64,000 nt of DNA from Tomocerus qinae (taxonomy: Eukaryota > Arthropoda > Collembola > Entomobryomorpha > Tomoceridae). Each line of letters begins with the position of its first letter. Position 1 is the stretch's first letter. The stretch is from contig CM034548.1 of the NCBI GenBank assembly GCA_020055645.1, forward strand, positions 47,608,296 to 47,672,295, given 5' to 3'. Positions 12,371 to 24,449 of the stretch are shown piece after piece. The position numbers and the translations under genes are program-made. Below the pieces are notes generated by a model. That model was not told the DNA's origin. It saw nothing but the letters and a program-made list of their open reading frames with translations, and searched no databases.

Positions 12371-13982
12371 ACTATAATACACCACAGAATGAACACACCG
12401 TGCTTAAGAACTCCAAAGTCATTTCTGTGGTATTTCATAAAAACTTATCTTTACCCTGCAATTTACATGCACACTTATTGTTAGTATGTGGCTGGGAAGC
12501 GATTATTTGAGAGAATGTGAAAAAGCTACTACTAGCGAACTGCATCTCCCCTCATTACTTGCATGATTTTTTCCGTCCCAAGTGTCTCTAAAAAGTAATT
12601 GGGTGTGGGTGTTGAAATTAGTGCGTGGCTAATTGATAGAAATACCAATAGCGTCAGAATACTTGTAGTTTTTATGTATGTGTTTTTTATTCTCCTGTGG
12701 TTTTTCGCTTATCGTTTTGTTTTATTCTTTTCGGCTCTATTGGCATTGGATCAGGGAAAGGGAATTTGTCACAAGCACGTGAAACACGCACCATTCCCGG
12801 AACTTGTCTGGAGCCCAGAAATAAATCAGATTCACATTCGACACTGCATGCAAATGGAACCAACTTCTTTCCATGTCTACCTTCGAACAATTTTATGTGC
12901 ACATCCACGTTCCATCTCATCTGTACCTTCGAGTGAAACTATACATCTCTAAGCAGAGCTCTGCATAGTGCATAGATAACGCAAAACCAATTGCAAATTC
13001 TGATTACAGCTACCGAAGCTAAATGAAACTGGCAACTTAAGCACCCTGAATTATCATTGAGCAAAAAAGTATCCAATTAATTGTATTTATAATCATTTCT
13101 TTTGACAGATAAAATAAATTTTCACAATGCTATTCTTTCATAGGATGGAGTATATCCATAAATATCAAAAATCACCGAAAAAATCGGATCGAAGTATAGA
13201 TTTGAAAACAAGTGACGATGTTTACTTCGTATAGAAGTACTATGTGCTTGTACGGTAATTTGTGAGTAGTAACTGCCCTCATAGAATTGGAAATTTGATT
13301 GGCTGCATGAGGTAACTCAATTCTTATTTAGTTCGTTCACTCTTGGCAATGTTAAAAAAACTCGAGTTAATTTCCGAATGCATTGATGTAAAGACAATTT
13401 TTGTTGGGTGATTTGATTTCGAGGTCTGGGTTTTCAGTAATTTTTATCCGAGGTGTTCTTTTGGGTTGGAGCATATACTGGATTATCATATTTAGTTGTG
13501 ACGTGAATTTCCGTGCGGAAGGGGAGGGGTCTAGAATTTTAGTGGTAGCTTGGTTTTGGTTTTGATTGTGATGATGTGACGAGTGACTTGAGATGAGAAA
13601 AATCAGGAAAGGCGGAAGGGGAGTGAGCTGTGTGTAGGAAAGATAAGAGAAGTTTTTATCTGGAATGTGTTCTGGAATACAAGTTAGCTGCTGTCTAAGT
13701 TAGTGAGTGAGGAGCCAGCCATGGCACCCAAGTGCATAAACTGAAATTGAAAGGTAGCTTGGCTTTAGGGCTTCTGACTCCCTTATACAATTTATTCCCT
13801 ACGTCTAATACATAAGTAGCTATATAGGGACTAATAGGAGACGACCTCCTCTTCAGTTCTCTGCGTTGCGTCTCCTTTAGTTTACTTAGAGACTTAAAGT
13901 AAGTGTATCTCCTATCTCGTTTTACGTAAAGAAAAGGTCAATTTCCGGGTGCCATACTTTTGGAAGTGAAGACAAGTTCTTG

Positions 13983-14058
13983 TCGTGTCGAGCCAGTCAA
14001 GTCATCTCAAGAGAACTGCAGTCGACTCGACTCAACTAAACTCAACTGGAACTTGACT
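13983..14058. repeat. Dense cluster of TCAAC/TCAAG pentamers
   Basis: Words such as GTCAAGTCATCTCAAG and GACTCGACTCAACTAAACTC follow one another in about 75 bp. Similar but shorter clusters are dispersed through the window. Unit order is irregular, so it is not a simple tandem repeat. Function unknown. Confidence 0.45.
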
Positions 14059-14148
14059 TGTGTTCGGTTCTGTCTTATGTCCTCTCTGGACTCCCTACAA
14101 CAAACAGCCCTTTCCATCCATCCTCCACTCAACCACCACTGCCATTAA

Positions 14149-14166
14149 TACTACTACTACTACTAC
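14149..14166. repeat. (ACT)n microsatellite
   Basis: Six uninterrupted copies of the trinucleotide TAC/ACT. Confidence 0.9.
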
Positions 14167-16396
14167 CACTAGAAACAAACCAACACAAGAAAGAATGACT
14201 GAAAAGAGCTGCTCTCCCTATATCCGTAATTCTGTAGATATTCTGTCTCACACAAGCAAAAATTCCTCTGGACTATATAAACAATACTTAATACATAATG
14301 TCTTAAAACTACACAAACTCTGTGCAGCTCTTTATTTCACTCACAACAACCAACAATTTATTGCTTTATCAAGTCTACGATTATTATATAGAATTTATTT
14401 TAGCAATTACATGTTTTTCAACCAGATCAATCAGTCTGCGATAACTATTCTTCATAAACACATTTACGTGGTAGTTTTTTCCAAGTAATTTTAGTTGGAC
14501 TAAGAAAACTTTTTATAATTTGCTGATTGACGAGCTGATATTATGATACATGCTGAAAAGTTGCAATATTATACAATGCTAAAAATCAGATGGAATTTAC
14601 TCTTTCCAATGCTATAGTATTCTTCAAACAAAACTTGGCGTGTCTCATGAGATTGAATGACTTTTAATCTTTTAAAACTAAATGTATTTCCTGTAACTAT
14701 TTCTGCTCCAGGGCAGCCAGTAACTTTTCATGAATAAAACACATTACATGACTTGGAACATAATATCATGTTCTTAACAATTTACTACAAAAGGACGGAT
14801 TTCCAATTGACAGGAAATCGTTGTCCACAGTTTTACTCTTAGTTAGTTTGAAAGATAAAACAATTGACATACCTTGGCAAATATTTTGCAATGAGATTTC
14901 AAATGTCTAATGCTTGTTTTGTGTCGATCATCATTTCCAAAAACAGTCGTGAGCTATGGCCACCTGAAATAATAGCAAAATACAAAAAATTCATTTTTTA
15001 TTGCTATTAACATTAAGACATTAAAATTACATTTTTTAATAAATATTTCATGTAATTGCATAATATATTTAATAAAGCATGAACGGATATCAATAATAAG
15101 TAATGAGGATGAAGAGTGATTAAGTAAAATTATGAGGATTTTTACAATGTATTAAATAATGTGCTTTTTGTAGATAATACGGAGTATAGGTAGATATATC
15201 ATCTAAAAACGTTGAAAAATAATTCAGCACAACGAAACTGTATGCTCTACTTGCAAAAATTTAAGTACTCAATATTTTACTCAATTATGGAAATATATTT
15301 ACGTGCAATCTATCCGAAAGTAGCACCATTTGAAGGGCGCTATACAAAAGTACATATTTTAGCATTCATTTGAATTATTGCAAAATTATCCGTCCATATG
15401 GACAGCTAAAAAATTTATGGAATATGTGGACTTTCTGTATGTAGAAAACAAAGTAGCTTAGGTCATCAGAAATGTTATAATTTTGTAGTGTTTGATTTTC
15501 TTCATTACCTCCAAAATTAGTGACATTGGCATAAAATGCATTCGTTTCTTAAAAGAGATGAGCTACAATGTGAAGTGTTTAAACCTAAGACTTGAGGAAG
15601 CATGCTTGTGGACCATGTTGTTGTGGTTTGGTTTCATTTGGCCTTGCTGTGTCATCGCCACGGTACTCTTAGTACATGCAATGGGATAGTAACTTTTAGC
15701 TGCTGAAACAAATCTAAGGTTATGAAGATAAGGGGAGAGAAGGCTTATTTAGCCCCGGTGACATTTCAGATGAAATGCTTTTAATGCCATGTCAAAATCA
15801 TTCCACAAGAAGGAAATTTACTTCCATAAAAATGGAAAACGCTAGTACTATTACAATACTATTACTATTACGGCTAAGTTATGTTAGAAATGTGCAGGTG
15901 AATCGCAGGCACGCAGATAGGTACATCTGTTTCACGTTTGAGGTGCTTTGATCACACATTGCAGCATGACGTGGACGTGAGGTTACTGCTTTGTGATTAC
16001 GCAGCATATTATTTTACTTCTATATATCATTGCTAACTGCCAATTGCTATCATAATCTGTTTAATGTCTTCTGGATGCTTGCCTACCATGAGACCGATTA
16101 ACGTTAAGTCATGAAACCTAACAGGATAGAATTAATAAAAATTGAAAAAGGTACTATTTCATAAATGTTTAATTCTTCATGTCATAATATTATTTTATAA
16201 AATCATTAGTTTGTTTCTCACAAATGAATCAGTTGACAAATCCATGAATGCCAGGAAAAAGTCATGAAAATACGGAGCATAATGAGTCTTCTCAACTAAA
16301 TATGTGGTAATTGTCCATCTGGTGGTTGCAAACGATTCATGAAAGTACTAGGATTAGTGGCTCCACAAGAATCAGGCTGACAAAAATTTTTGTTGA

Positions 16397-16464
16397 CTGA
16401 CATACATGCATGGGTACATACGGAATTATTCAATGCGCATGCGTGAGTTTACGTTTACACTATA
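16397..16464 (+). repeat. Dispersed repeat family, copy A
   Basis: This segment matches 55280-55339 closely. The shared core ACATACGGAATTATTCAATG is identical, and the next roughly 30 bases differ at only a few sites (GCGCATGCGTGAG against GCGTATGCGTCAG). Copy A has CATGCATGGGT where copy B has a shorter, rearranged stretch. Two copies 39 kb apart in one window suggest a repeat family of some abundance. Its true ends and class are unknown. Confidence 0.7.
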
Positions 16465-16574
16465 ATGATGATTGTCCAGTAAATATCCTAGTAATAGAAA
16501 GTTATCTTGTAGTTCTAACAGTTCGAAAGTTAAACAGCACAAAGATTGCATGACAAACAAATAAAAAACAATCC

Positions 16575-16603
16575 TATTCAGAGGAGACAATTTCCTCTGA
16601 ATA
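16575..16603. repeat. Perfect 11-bp hairpin, 7-base loop
   Basis: TATTCAGAGGA at 16575-16585 pairs exactly with TCCTCTGAATA at 16593-16603. It is short enough that chance cannot be excluded across 64 kb. Confidence 0.6.
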
Positions 16604-19600
16604 AGTGATTGACTTATCTCTCATTAAATATTATATGGTAGGTATTAGGATCTGAGAATAGAATCATTTGGAATTTGGTCCAGTAGACTGCATCGTGTGC
16701 TTTACTTGCAAGAATGTGTTCTTTTACTATATTCTTTATTTTGTGTGCATTTCTTGTTGCACATTTTCAAGTGTCAACTTGCTTGTAATTTGTGATTGAA
16801 AGGAATACATAGACAAGTAGGGCAAGCATCATTTGAAAATTTATAAAAGTATCATATAAATATGTAAGAGTGAATACTTGTAAAAGAATCAATAACTGAT
16901 AATAATTATGTTGTTACATATATATTAAGTAATACATGTAAATTGTCAAGCATTGGGCCAAATTGGGCCAAAGTATTATACCTATTCCAAAATATTGAAT
17001 CTAAGGGCCTATGAAAATCAGTGCATAATGTAATGATCCGTTCCGTGGAGTAGGATTTAGGAAGATTTGATTTCCGTTCATTTTGACAGAGATATGCTAT
17101 TTGCCCCCAAGCAAGGCTCTTCTATAATACACAGTGAAGTGTGGTACTTAGTGTTATTGCTGGTAGTCTGTCATGTTGCTACAGTCCATGTACAGCAGGT
17201 AACCTTAAAGCACTTTATTGCTAGGTAAGGACCAAGAGGGATCTACTGTAAGTAAAGTAATAGCATATTTATGAGTTTGAAACTTGACACTAAACTGACA
17301 TGAGTTGATTGGATGGAAATTGGATGTAAAATGCATATATACTAGATGGAAGGTAAAATGACACAAATGATAGGAGTGTTCTGTGGAAAACCAATTACAA
17401 ATCAGAGAATTACTGATTGCGAATATCGTCCCCAGAACGAAATAACGATTAAGCTACATTTCCTTCTCTGAAAAAGTTGTATTAACAGTCACCATTCTAT
17501 GGCCCTTGCGGCCTTGTAATTTCTCGCCTCATCGATCTTCAAACATTACAAATTATTTGTGGAACCGCTCAGACAAGAAGAGTACTAGCAAAATAGGTAC
17601 ACGAAGAAACATAGCCAGCCAAGTCCGTTTTTGTCACTTGGCAAATTTTACAGTGCCAAGTAAAGTATTTCTTTCTAGGGAGTAATACTAGTAAGCTAGA
17701 TGCTGTAGCATTGGCTACATCGGATGTAGAACCTTGTTACGTAGTATGGCAGTACTTAATGTGCTTTTAGTCTATATATCTGCACTAATTTTCCTCATTT
17801 ACATAATGAACATTTATACCATATCATATCTATCTGACCAATAAGTTTAATATCATAAACAAAAGTTACCTTTCTTTGAGTTTTAAATAGGTGAGTGAAA
17901 ATAAAACAACGAACGCCCCTTTATTGGAAAGGAAATTTGCGTTGTTTGTAATCCAAATATTTTTATTTTAACATTTACATTACGTATTTAGATCATTTAT
18001 TTCCTTTGTCAGAAAATCTTAATTTCTAAAAGCGATATAAACTTATTGGGGTACAATTGTGTAAATGTACTTATTTACGATTTGGAAGACTACTTTTCCA
18101 TCCTTTTCGTCGTCCTTACAATGCTTCAAGTTGCTTCAAGTACAAACTGGGTTAACATTTTAAAAGCAGGTCGTTTACAGAACACTTTACTTTAATACTT
18201 TACAAGGAATAAAAGACCAACTCTCTCTCACTTCCCTGAGCAAAACCCTATAATATGTGTTCACCTATTATAGCAGTGGGAGCAGGCATTTAGGCATACC
18301 CAGATGAGTTTATAGATAGTTTGGGTATAATGTAGCAGTATTGACAAGGAAAGTCATAGGTATTAAGTAAGCATGTAATCCTTATAAATATTTGAAGAGA
18401 AATTTGGCGTTGGTGGCACTGGAGTGCGCCTGAAGGGAATTTAAAAGTTGCTTCTGATATAAATGGTGCAGATACTTATGCCAAGCTTCATCCACTATCG
18501 CACAATTGACACGAACAGATAAAAAGCTTAAATGATATTAGTAAGTGGGTAATGTACAGAGGTTTTCAAGTTTTCAAAGTCAAGCTGAAATAGAAGAAAC
18601 GTCTGAACATATTATACATTCGAGAAGTGCTCAAAGGACCGAGTCTAATAGGAACTGACAACTATAAACACAATCTGTCTCTGGCTGTACGGACCGTGTG
18701 TGTGCATTGAGTCTTTGCAGAGACGAAGAAGCACTCGCTCGTCTTGTCTTCTTCACTGCCTATCTGATTACACATCTTTTATACTAACCATCTTAAATGC
18801 CTCCCTCTTCTACCCGTCTTACTCATTTTTATAGGCCAAAAAGATTTGATGCCTAGCCACTGAGATCATTATATTCAATTCCCTACTTTCCCTTTCTACG
18901 ACAATGCACCTTCCATTGATTCAATCTGCAAAAGAACAACAGATGAGAAACAACAACCTCCAGTATCTCTCATCCTACCAACTAAAGCAACACTATCTCC
19001 ACTTAAATTTAATTTACGCAGACAAGTTTTGTCTTCGTGAATGGTTAGTACTTATATTATATTCCTATTAAACTCTTTGCTTTTATCTTCAACTACTTAT
19101 TGGGGAATGAAATGTAAATCATTACAATAATTTCATGATATTGGGAAGTTTTATGGCCAAATTAATAATTCCGATTGCTTTTTTATAACATGCTCGGTTT
19201 AACAGACTTGTATAACATGCTCGGTTTAATATCGTCGAAAGATAATGCTAACCTAAATTGCAGTTCATTGTTTTGTACAATGTGTAACATATATTGCATA
19301 TGCGCTTGCGCATTGCTCATTTTAACGCCACATTCCGTATCATGGAATTCTAATATATAATCACAGACTGAGATAAAGCAATAAATTTACCTACCTATCA
19401 ATCTATATATCTATCTATGTCTGGTAGGAGAGCCTAGGGAGCCTGCATATATTACGTAACGCAAAATCCCTTCCTTATGTGTAACGCAAGTGCTGTCGGT
19501 AACTCTTTTGGGTACCTTCTCTTTGCACACGTTATATATGCAAGTTCCTTAAAAGCAAAATAGCAAAATGCGCATGCCCATTTCCTCTAAACCACAGGAA

Positions 19601-20008
19601 TGAGTCGTTTCATAATGGGTCACCTTAATTATCAGCAATTTCAATTACGTGAAAAGTGTTTTGTGGCAAGAGGTGGAATTTTTGTAATAATTTTTAAATT
19701 CAGCTAATAGTTGCTGGATGCCTACCTTTGTAAATTTAGACAAATTTTACTGGGAGCCTAGTATATAACAAGATTGCTCCGATGTAGGTAAACTGGCCTG
19801 AAACAACTACCTATATAAAAATGTAGAGGTGAATTATTATTATGTCAGAGGTGATCTGTTCCAAAGACAAAGTGACATAGGTTCTGGACTTTGGTGCTAA
19901 GTACAACTTGTTTTCTCCCATGTAAAGATTGATGAACATGCATAATGTATGCAAGACCGGAACAAAATTAATTAAAATATGGAGTACAATTATTAAGTAG
20001 TATTAGAA
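16604..20008. other. Non-coding DNA, no gene recognised
   Basis: Only short frames of about 60 codons occur. A tiny tandem GGGCCAAATT duplication sits near 16957-16971 and a TATC-type simple repeat near 19390-19420. The 18-bp direct repeat at 19185-19229 is listed separately. Confidence 0.5.
19185..19229 (+). repeat. 18-bp direct repeat, period 27
   Basis: ATAACATGCTCGGTTTAA occurs at 19185-19202 and again at 19212-19229 without change, separated by nine bases. This looks like a recent local duplication. Confidence 0.85.
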
Positions 20009-20096
20009 CAGTTCACCTTTGGCTTTGGAATAGTTCACCTGTCATTGAAGCAGTTCACCTTTTCATTTTTGGACCAGTTTCTCAGGTCAGTTCACC
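20009..20096 (+). repeat. Four copies of CAGTTCACC(T)
   Basis: CAGTTCACCT occurs at 20009 and 20051, TAGTTCACCT at 20031 and CAGTTCACC at 20088, all on the same strand, with spacings of 22, 20 and 37 bp. The bases between do not match well, so either a degenerate minisatellite or a cluster of a short binding site is possible. It ends nine bases before the left arm of a foldback. Confidence 0.6.
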
Positions 20097-20104
20097 GTAT
20101 ACCA

Positions 20105-20223
20105 ATTGCTCTAACTTCAGCCCAAGAACAATGGGACTGGTTCGTTGCGGAGCCCCAAACCACAAACATCCCATTGTCTTTTTCATTATTCGACTCAATG
20201 AATAGGGCTGAAGTTAGAGCAAT
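20105..20223. repeat. Foldback with 19-bp perfect arms
   Basis: ATTGCTCTAACTTCAGCCC at 20105-20123 is the exact reverse complement of 20205-20223. Inside, ACAATGGGA (20128-20136) pairs with TCCCATTGT (20169-20177). Outside the arms GTATA and TATAC also pair, so the whole unit may span about 20096-20233. The nested pairing suggests a foldback or miniature inverted-repeat transposon. No convincing target duplication was found, so the class is open. Frames on both strands here are symmetry effects. Confidence 0.75.
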
Positions 20224-20959
20224 CGTGTTATACATACAAACATGGAGCATAAATGATACCTTAGAGCACTGTTTAACGTTCACGTAAGATACAACATTGT
20301 CAATTATTAAATAAAATCCACACTTTCATATCTTTTACAGGCTCCATTATTTTAGAGTGCTTTGTATTCAATAAAATAAATTTTATGTTTATTTAAACGT
20401 ACACAATAAAATGTATCTAGACTGAATGGTATCCAAATTGAAACAAAACTAATATTGTTAAAACATGCTAATATATATAAATAAAAAACGAATGAAATCT
20501 GAAGTACAGATTAGGCCAACTTAGAGAAAATTGAAACTTGCTTGTCAGAGTAGCACTTTTAAGATCTACTTTTCCAAGTCATATCTTATTTGTGTTTTTC
20601 AGTTATGAGTGCGATGTCTTTATTTTACTTTCCTTAGCACGGCTTGGTTTGCGGTTGATGTTTTCGGGTGAAGCTGGGGTTGCGGTTTACTCTACTCCTT
20701 TCTCCTTCTTTCTCAATTGCGGACACTATAAGTGCTCTATAAGCGATGTATACTACGACTACACTTGCAAAGGCAGCACAAGCAACGTATTTATAATGAG
20801 AGTTTAACCAACAGAATTTTCTGTGCCAGAAATAAAAAAATAAAGAAAGCAGATACCAAGGTATTAGCACATTTCTTTGACAACGTAAACTAATTAAGGT
20901 CTCTTCCTCTTTTCCTTTGAAGGGCAGTTCTGGTTTGCCTATTCTTCCTATAATCTCCT

Positions 20960-21300
20960 TATAATAAACAAAGTCATATGGATGTGAATAAGTAGCGGAG
21001 ATAGTGATGTTTTGGGACTTTACTTATAACCTTTAACCTTGTGACCCTGTCCGACTTCACCTAGACCTGCCCTAAACCTTTCCAACGAATTATTTAATGA
21101 CGTTCTACAATTCCCAGAACTAAAGTTATATCATTTTTGAACCACGGCCACTTTTGCCCATTTTGAAACTCTGGATTAATTTTCACCCCTAAATTACGTA
21201 CAGGAAATATGAACTGATTATCTCTAACCGTTCTTGAGTTACCGTGCTTACAGATAAACAGAGTTAAACAGACAGATTGGGCATTCCAATAATGTAACTT
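20960..21300. repeat. Probable diverged interspersed repeat (LINE/Penelope-like tail)
   Basis: The style differs from the surroundings: repeated phrases TTATAACCTTTAACCTTGTG and CCTAGACCTGCCC, then CTCTAACCGTTCTTGAGTTA and an ACAGATAAACAG...ACAGACAG tail. I recall similar wording from 3' parts of RTE- or Penelope-type elements in invertebrates, but that is memory, not a search. No reverse-transcriptase frame is present, so at most it is a short tail fragment. Ends are approximate. Confidence 0.3.
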
Positions 21301-24161
21301 TGAACTTAGATCGTATTACTCATATTAATAATAATTTATTCAGAACAATTTCCTTCGTAGTCACACTGTTAGAATGTTTACTTTATTATACTTCTAGATT
21401 AGTTAATCACATAATTTTTTTTACATAATATTCCCGAATTACACTTATTATACTTAGCTATTACACATTTTAGTTTGCTTAATTAAATCTATAAATTAAC
21501 TAATTCAAGTGCCAGATATTATGTAACTTCGATGTCTTTAGAAAGATACATACAAAACAAATTACTGGACATAGAAAACTTTTCCTATCATTTCAGATAT
21601 CCATTTATGCAGATAATATTATGTGAAGCTGACAGAGAATTAGAGGTTATGCATTATTTACAAACTGCTGAAAAGATTGTTGATATATTCTGCTATTTCA
21701 CAGTATTGCAAAGTGATAATGTTCGTACTCGTATTAGAAGTGTATAAGCGGGACCCTATCAGATCCTCCAACTTGAGATCTCTTGAGAAGTAACACTAAG
21801 TAAGTAGTAAGGAAACTACCTAAGCGGAAGTACTTGTTAAACATATTCAAAGACAGTCTTAGGTACCCTGATGTTTTTAGAAACTTTAAGTAATGAACTT
21901 AAAAATTAATCCTTTTAATTCGTTTTGCTGTGAATATAAATAATTGAATTGCATACATGTGGGCACTTATCTATCAAAAATCATCATTAAGAAGCACATA
22001 TATTAAGTACGTGTCTTAAACAAATCATTTGTATTGAGAAAAATAGTTCGTAAGTTAAAAAGGATTCTTCATTCCCGAACACTTTAAAATATTAGTTTTT
22101 CTATTCTAAAACTATGTTTGATTGGAAACTTGTCTATTCTGTCATCGAAATTTTTCCTTACTGTACAATTGGGTTCCGTCTTTCTAGTTTTAACACTGTT
22201 TCTTTGAGTCCAACACTAGTAGTTAGCATAATAAAACTAAAATAAATCATATCACCAAAACTCTACAATTAATTTAAATCGCAACGTATTTTTTATTCTT
22301 GTGGGTAAAATCAAAATGGTACAATGACTAAGCTACTAGAAAACTGCCTGTCTTTAAAATTATGTGTAGGTCCCTAAACTACATTTACTATGTATATGTA
22401 CACACTATTTACTGCCGTCAACAATCATGGAATTTATTTTGGACTGAAATGAAAAAAATAAAATTTTTGCAATAAATGGTAGTTCATTCTTTCACAAAGT
22501 GGTTTAAAAACGGAGTAAAATTGGAATAAAGTGTTGCGTTCGGGGAAAAGGAGTTCGTTAATATTTACATGGTAGACGAACTCCTCTCTAATTTAAATGA
22601 AACTGTGTAAGTGCCTAGTTAAATAATTCTAGTTTACAGTAGCACTAGGTTGTTAAATTTTTATTACCACTTTGAAAACGTAAACAGTGGTGAGATGAAA
22701 GTAGATGACAAGGAGTACTACTGCCAAATCCACCCACAAGGTGTTGGCTAACAAAACTTTCTTTTGCGCCTAAATGGTGTTGAAGACTCATATGTACACA
22801 TGTACCTACTTCAGCAAAATATGCTGGGAGAGAGAAAGTTTGAAATCAAAGAGAAAGCAGGCCCCTCTCCCTAATGATAATAATTAAACTATGAGGTACA
22901 GTATTACAGTTTTAGTTTCTGGGAATTCCACAATAGAAATGTATAGGTAGGAGCATTATAATTAAATGTCAACGGAGTGAAGAGGAGGGATGTATGTAGG
23001 TATGATGAAGCAAGGTAGGTACGGAGAGGGGCTGTAAAAGGTATGTCCTTTGGTGTTTGAGTTGAGATTAGAGGGAGAAGTGAAAAGGCAGATCTGGCTG
23101 GTTAGATCTGGATTTTATATTAATGAAAACCGCAGGACGGTTAGTAAATAGAGTGAACTTGGTGGTGGCTCAGTTTGGTAGTGTCGTAAAGGCGTAAGTG
23201 AAGGATTGGGAGATATACGATTGGTAATAAGAGGAGAAATCGGCTCGCAGTAAGTTCAGTTAAGTGGAGTTAAGCAAAGTTAACATAACATAAAATAACA
23301 TAATATAACATAACGAAAGGTCGTTCTAGTCTACATTACGTTCGAGCAACTATGGATTTCCACTTTGTATTTGTAGTATTAGTAGTAGTGAGGGCTGTGT
23401 GAGTAAGTGCTGCACTTCGGAGTAAGTATATGGTGTAAGTACCATATAATACATAATATATATGTATAAATATATATATATATTGCCCACACTAACAGAG
23501 TACTATTTTGAAGAAAAAGCTATCGCGTCCTCACAAATGCCTCTTTTACTCTGTGGAGGGAGCGGAGAAAGTTTCACGGAAGTGAGGTTTACATTAGTAA
23601 AGCTTTGCTTTATGTCCCCGTTTACGTCCACACTGAGCTTTCCTATTTTCTATCACTATTGCTGCCTATTACTCTTACTTTAGCTGTGAGGTAGGAGACA
23701 GCCAAAGTGTTACTCTCCTCTACTCCCAGATATTCCGAACCCGAAAGGGTTTACGTTGAAGGTCTTTGACAGTTATATCCTTTCTCACGTCTGTCTCCAA
23801 TTTTACGTACAGCGTTCGAATTTTAGATTCCCCATCAAATCATTCACTACTTACTACTCCGTACTCCACTACGACTATTCTACAAAAATGCCCCATACAC
23901 ACATACCTTTTGCCTACTACACAAATACCTTCATACCTATGCAGTGTTGCTGGAGGATACCTTCCCTCTTGCAGGCACACAAAAACAACAGATTGCAGTA
24001 GTATCTATCTAGATTAGATTGATAGGACTAAAACTATCAAATAAGTAGTACATTTAGTATTATAAGTCGAGTCTGTCTGTTCTCGGCCAAAAGAGTGGGA
24101 GAGAGGGGCAGAAGATGTATAAATATTATAGGAGCAGAATGAAGTAGTACATAGTAGGCAG
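21301..24161. other. Non-coding DNA, no gene recognised
   Basis: A 71-codon frame at 21532-21747 (+) has a protein-like balance of charged and hydrophobic residues but matches nothing I know. A TAACA-type simple repeat is at 23281-23314. Around 23050-23280 there is a purine-rich patch with GTTCAGTTAAGTGGAGTTAA wording. Confidence 0.5.
23281..23314. repeat. TAACA/TAAAA microsatellite
   Basis: Irregular copies of TAACA and related pentamers run for about 34 bp. Confidence 0.8.
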
Positions 24162-24210
24162 CAGAGGTGGGCTTTATCGTACTTGCATACCTTACCTTAC
24201 CATACTAAAC

Positions 24211-24449
24211 TCGTAAAGTAAGGAACCATACCGTACCCTACAGTACTCAACCAGTAAAGTAAGGAGTCTTACCGTACCCTACCCTACCCAACTGGTATAG
24301 TAAGGAAACATACCCTACCTACCAAATATCACTCCGTCGGATTCTAAAGTATACCGTAACCTACCGTACTCATCCAGTAAAGTAAGCAGTCTTACCGTAC
24401 CGTACCCTACTCAGCTTGTGATACAAGGAACCATACCTTACCCTACCGT
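24211..24449. repeat. About 41-bp tandem repeats inside the hAT element
   Basis: Units begin with AGTAAAGTAAGG or GTATAGTAAGG at about 24213, 24254 and 24295, with further decayed units to 24449, and each contains TACCGTACCCTAC. The same wording resumes at about 25015-25040 and 25550-25750 beyond the retroposon, which shows the array was split. Repeated subterminal motifs are common in hAT elements as transposase-binding sites; that role is inferred here. Confidence 0.7.

Larger units (their letters stand above)
12371..16396. other. Non-coding DNA, no gene recognised
   Basis: This block has the longest open frame of the window, 14060-14488 (+, 142 codons), which I reject: it crosses an (ACT)n run giving a polythreonine tract and shows no domain. 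The frame at 12599-12952 (+, 117 codons) has a hydrophobic stretch from T-rich DNA and is also unrecognised. A dense cluster of CTCAACT / GTCAAGTC words is at 13983-14058. Confidence 0.5.

Noticed and set aside
12599-12952. 117-codon frame (+) with a hydrophobic stretch
   Set aside because: The hydrophobic part comes from T-rich DNA; no known family, and overlapping frames on both strands are equally long.
14060-14488. Longest open frame, 142 codons (+)
   Set aside because: It runs through an (ACT)n repeat that gives a threonine run, shows no domain and has neighbours' base composition; a frame this long is expected by chance in 64 kb.
21532-21747. 71-codon frame (+) with protein-like residue balance
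   Set aside because: Nothing recognised, no supporting neighbours and too short to separate from chance. RNA data or conservation in a relative would be needed.
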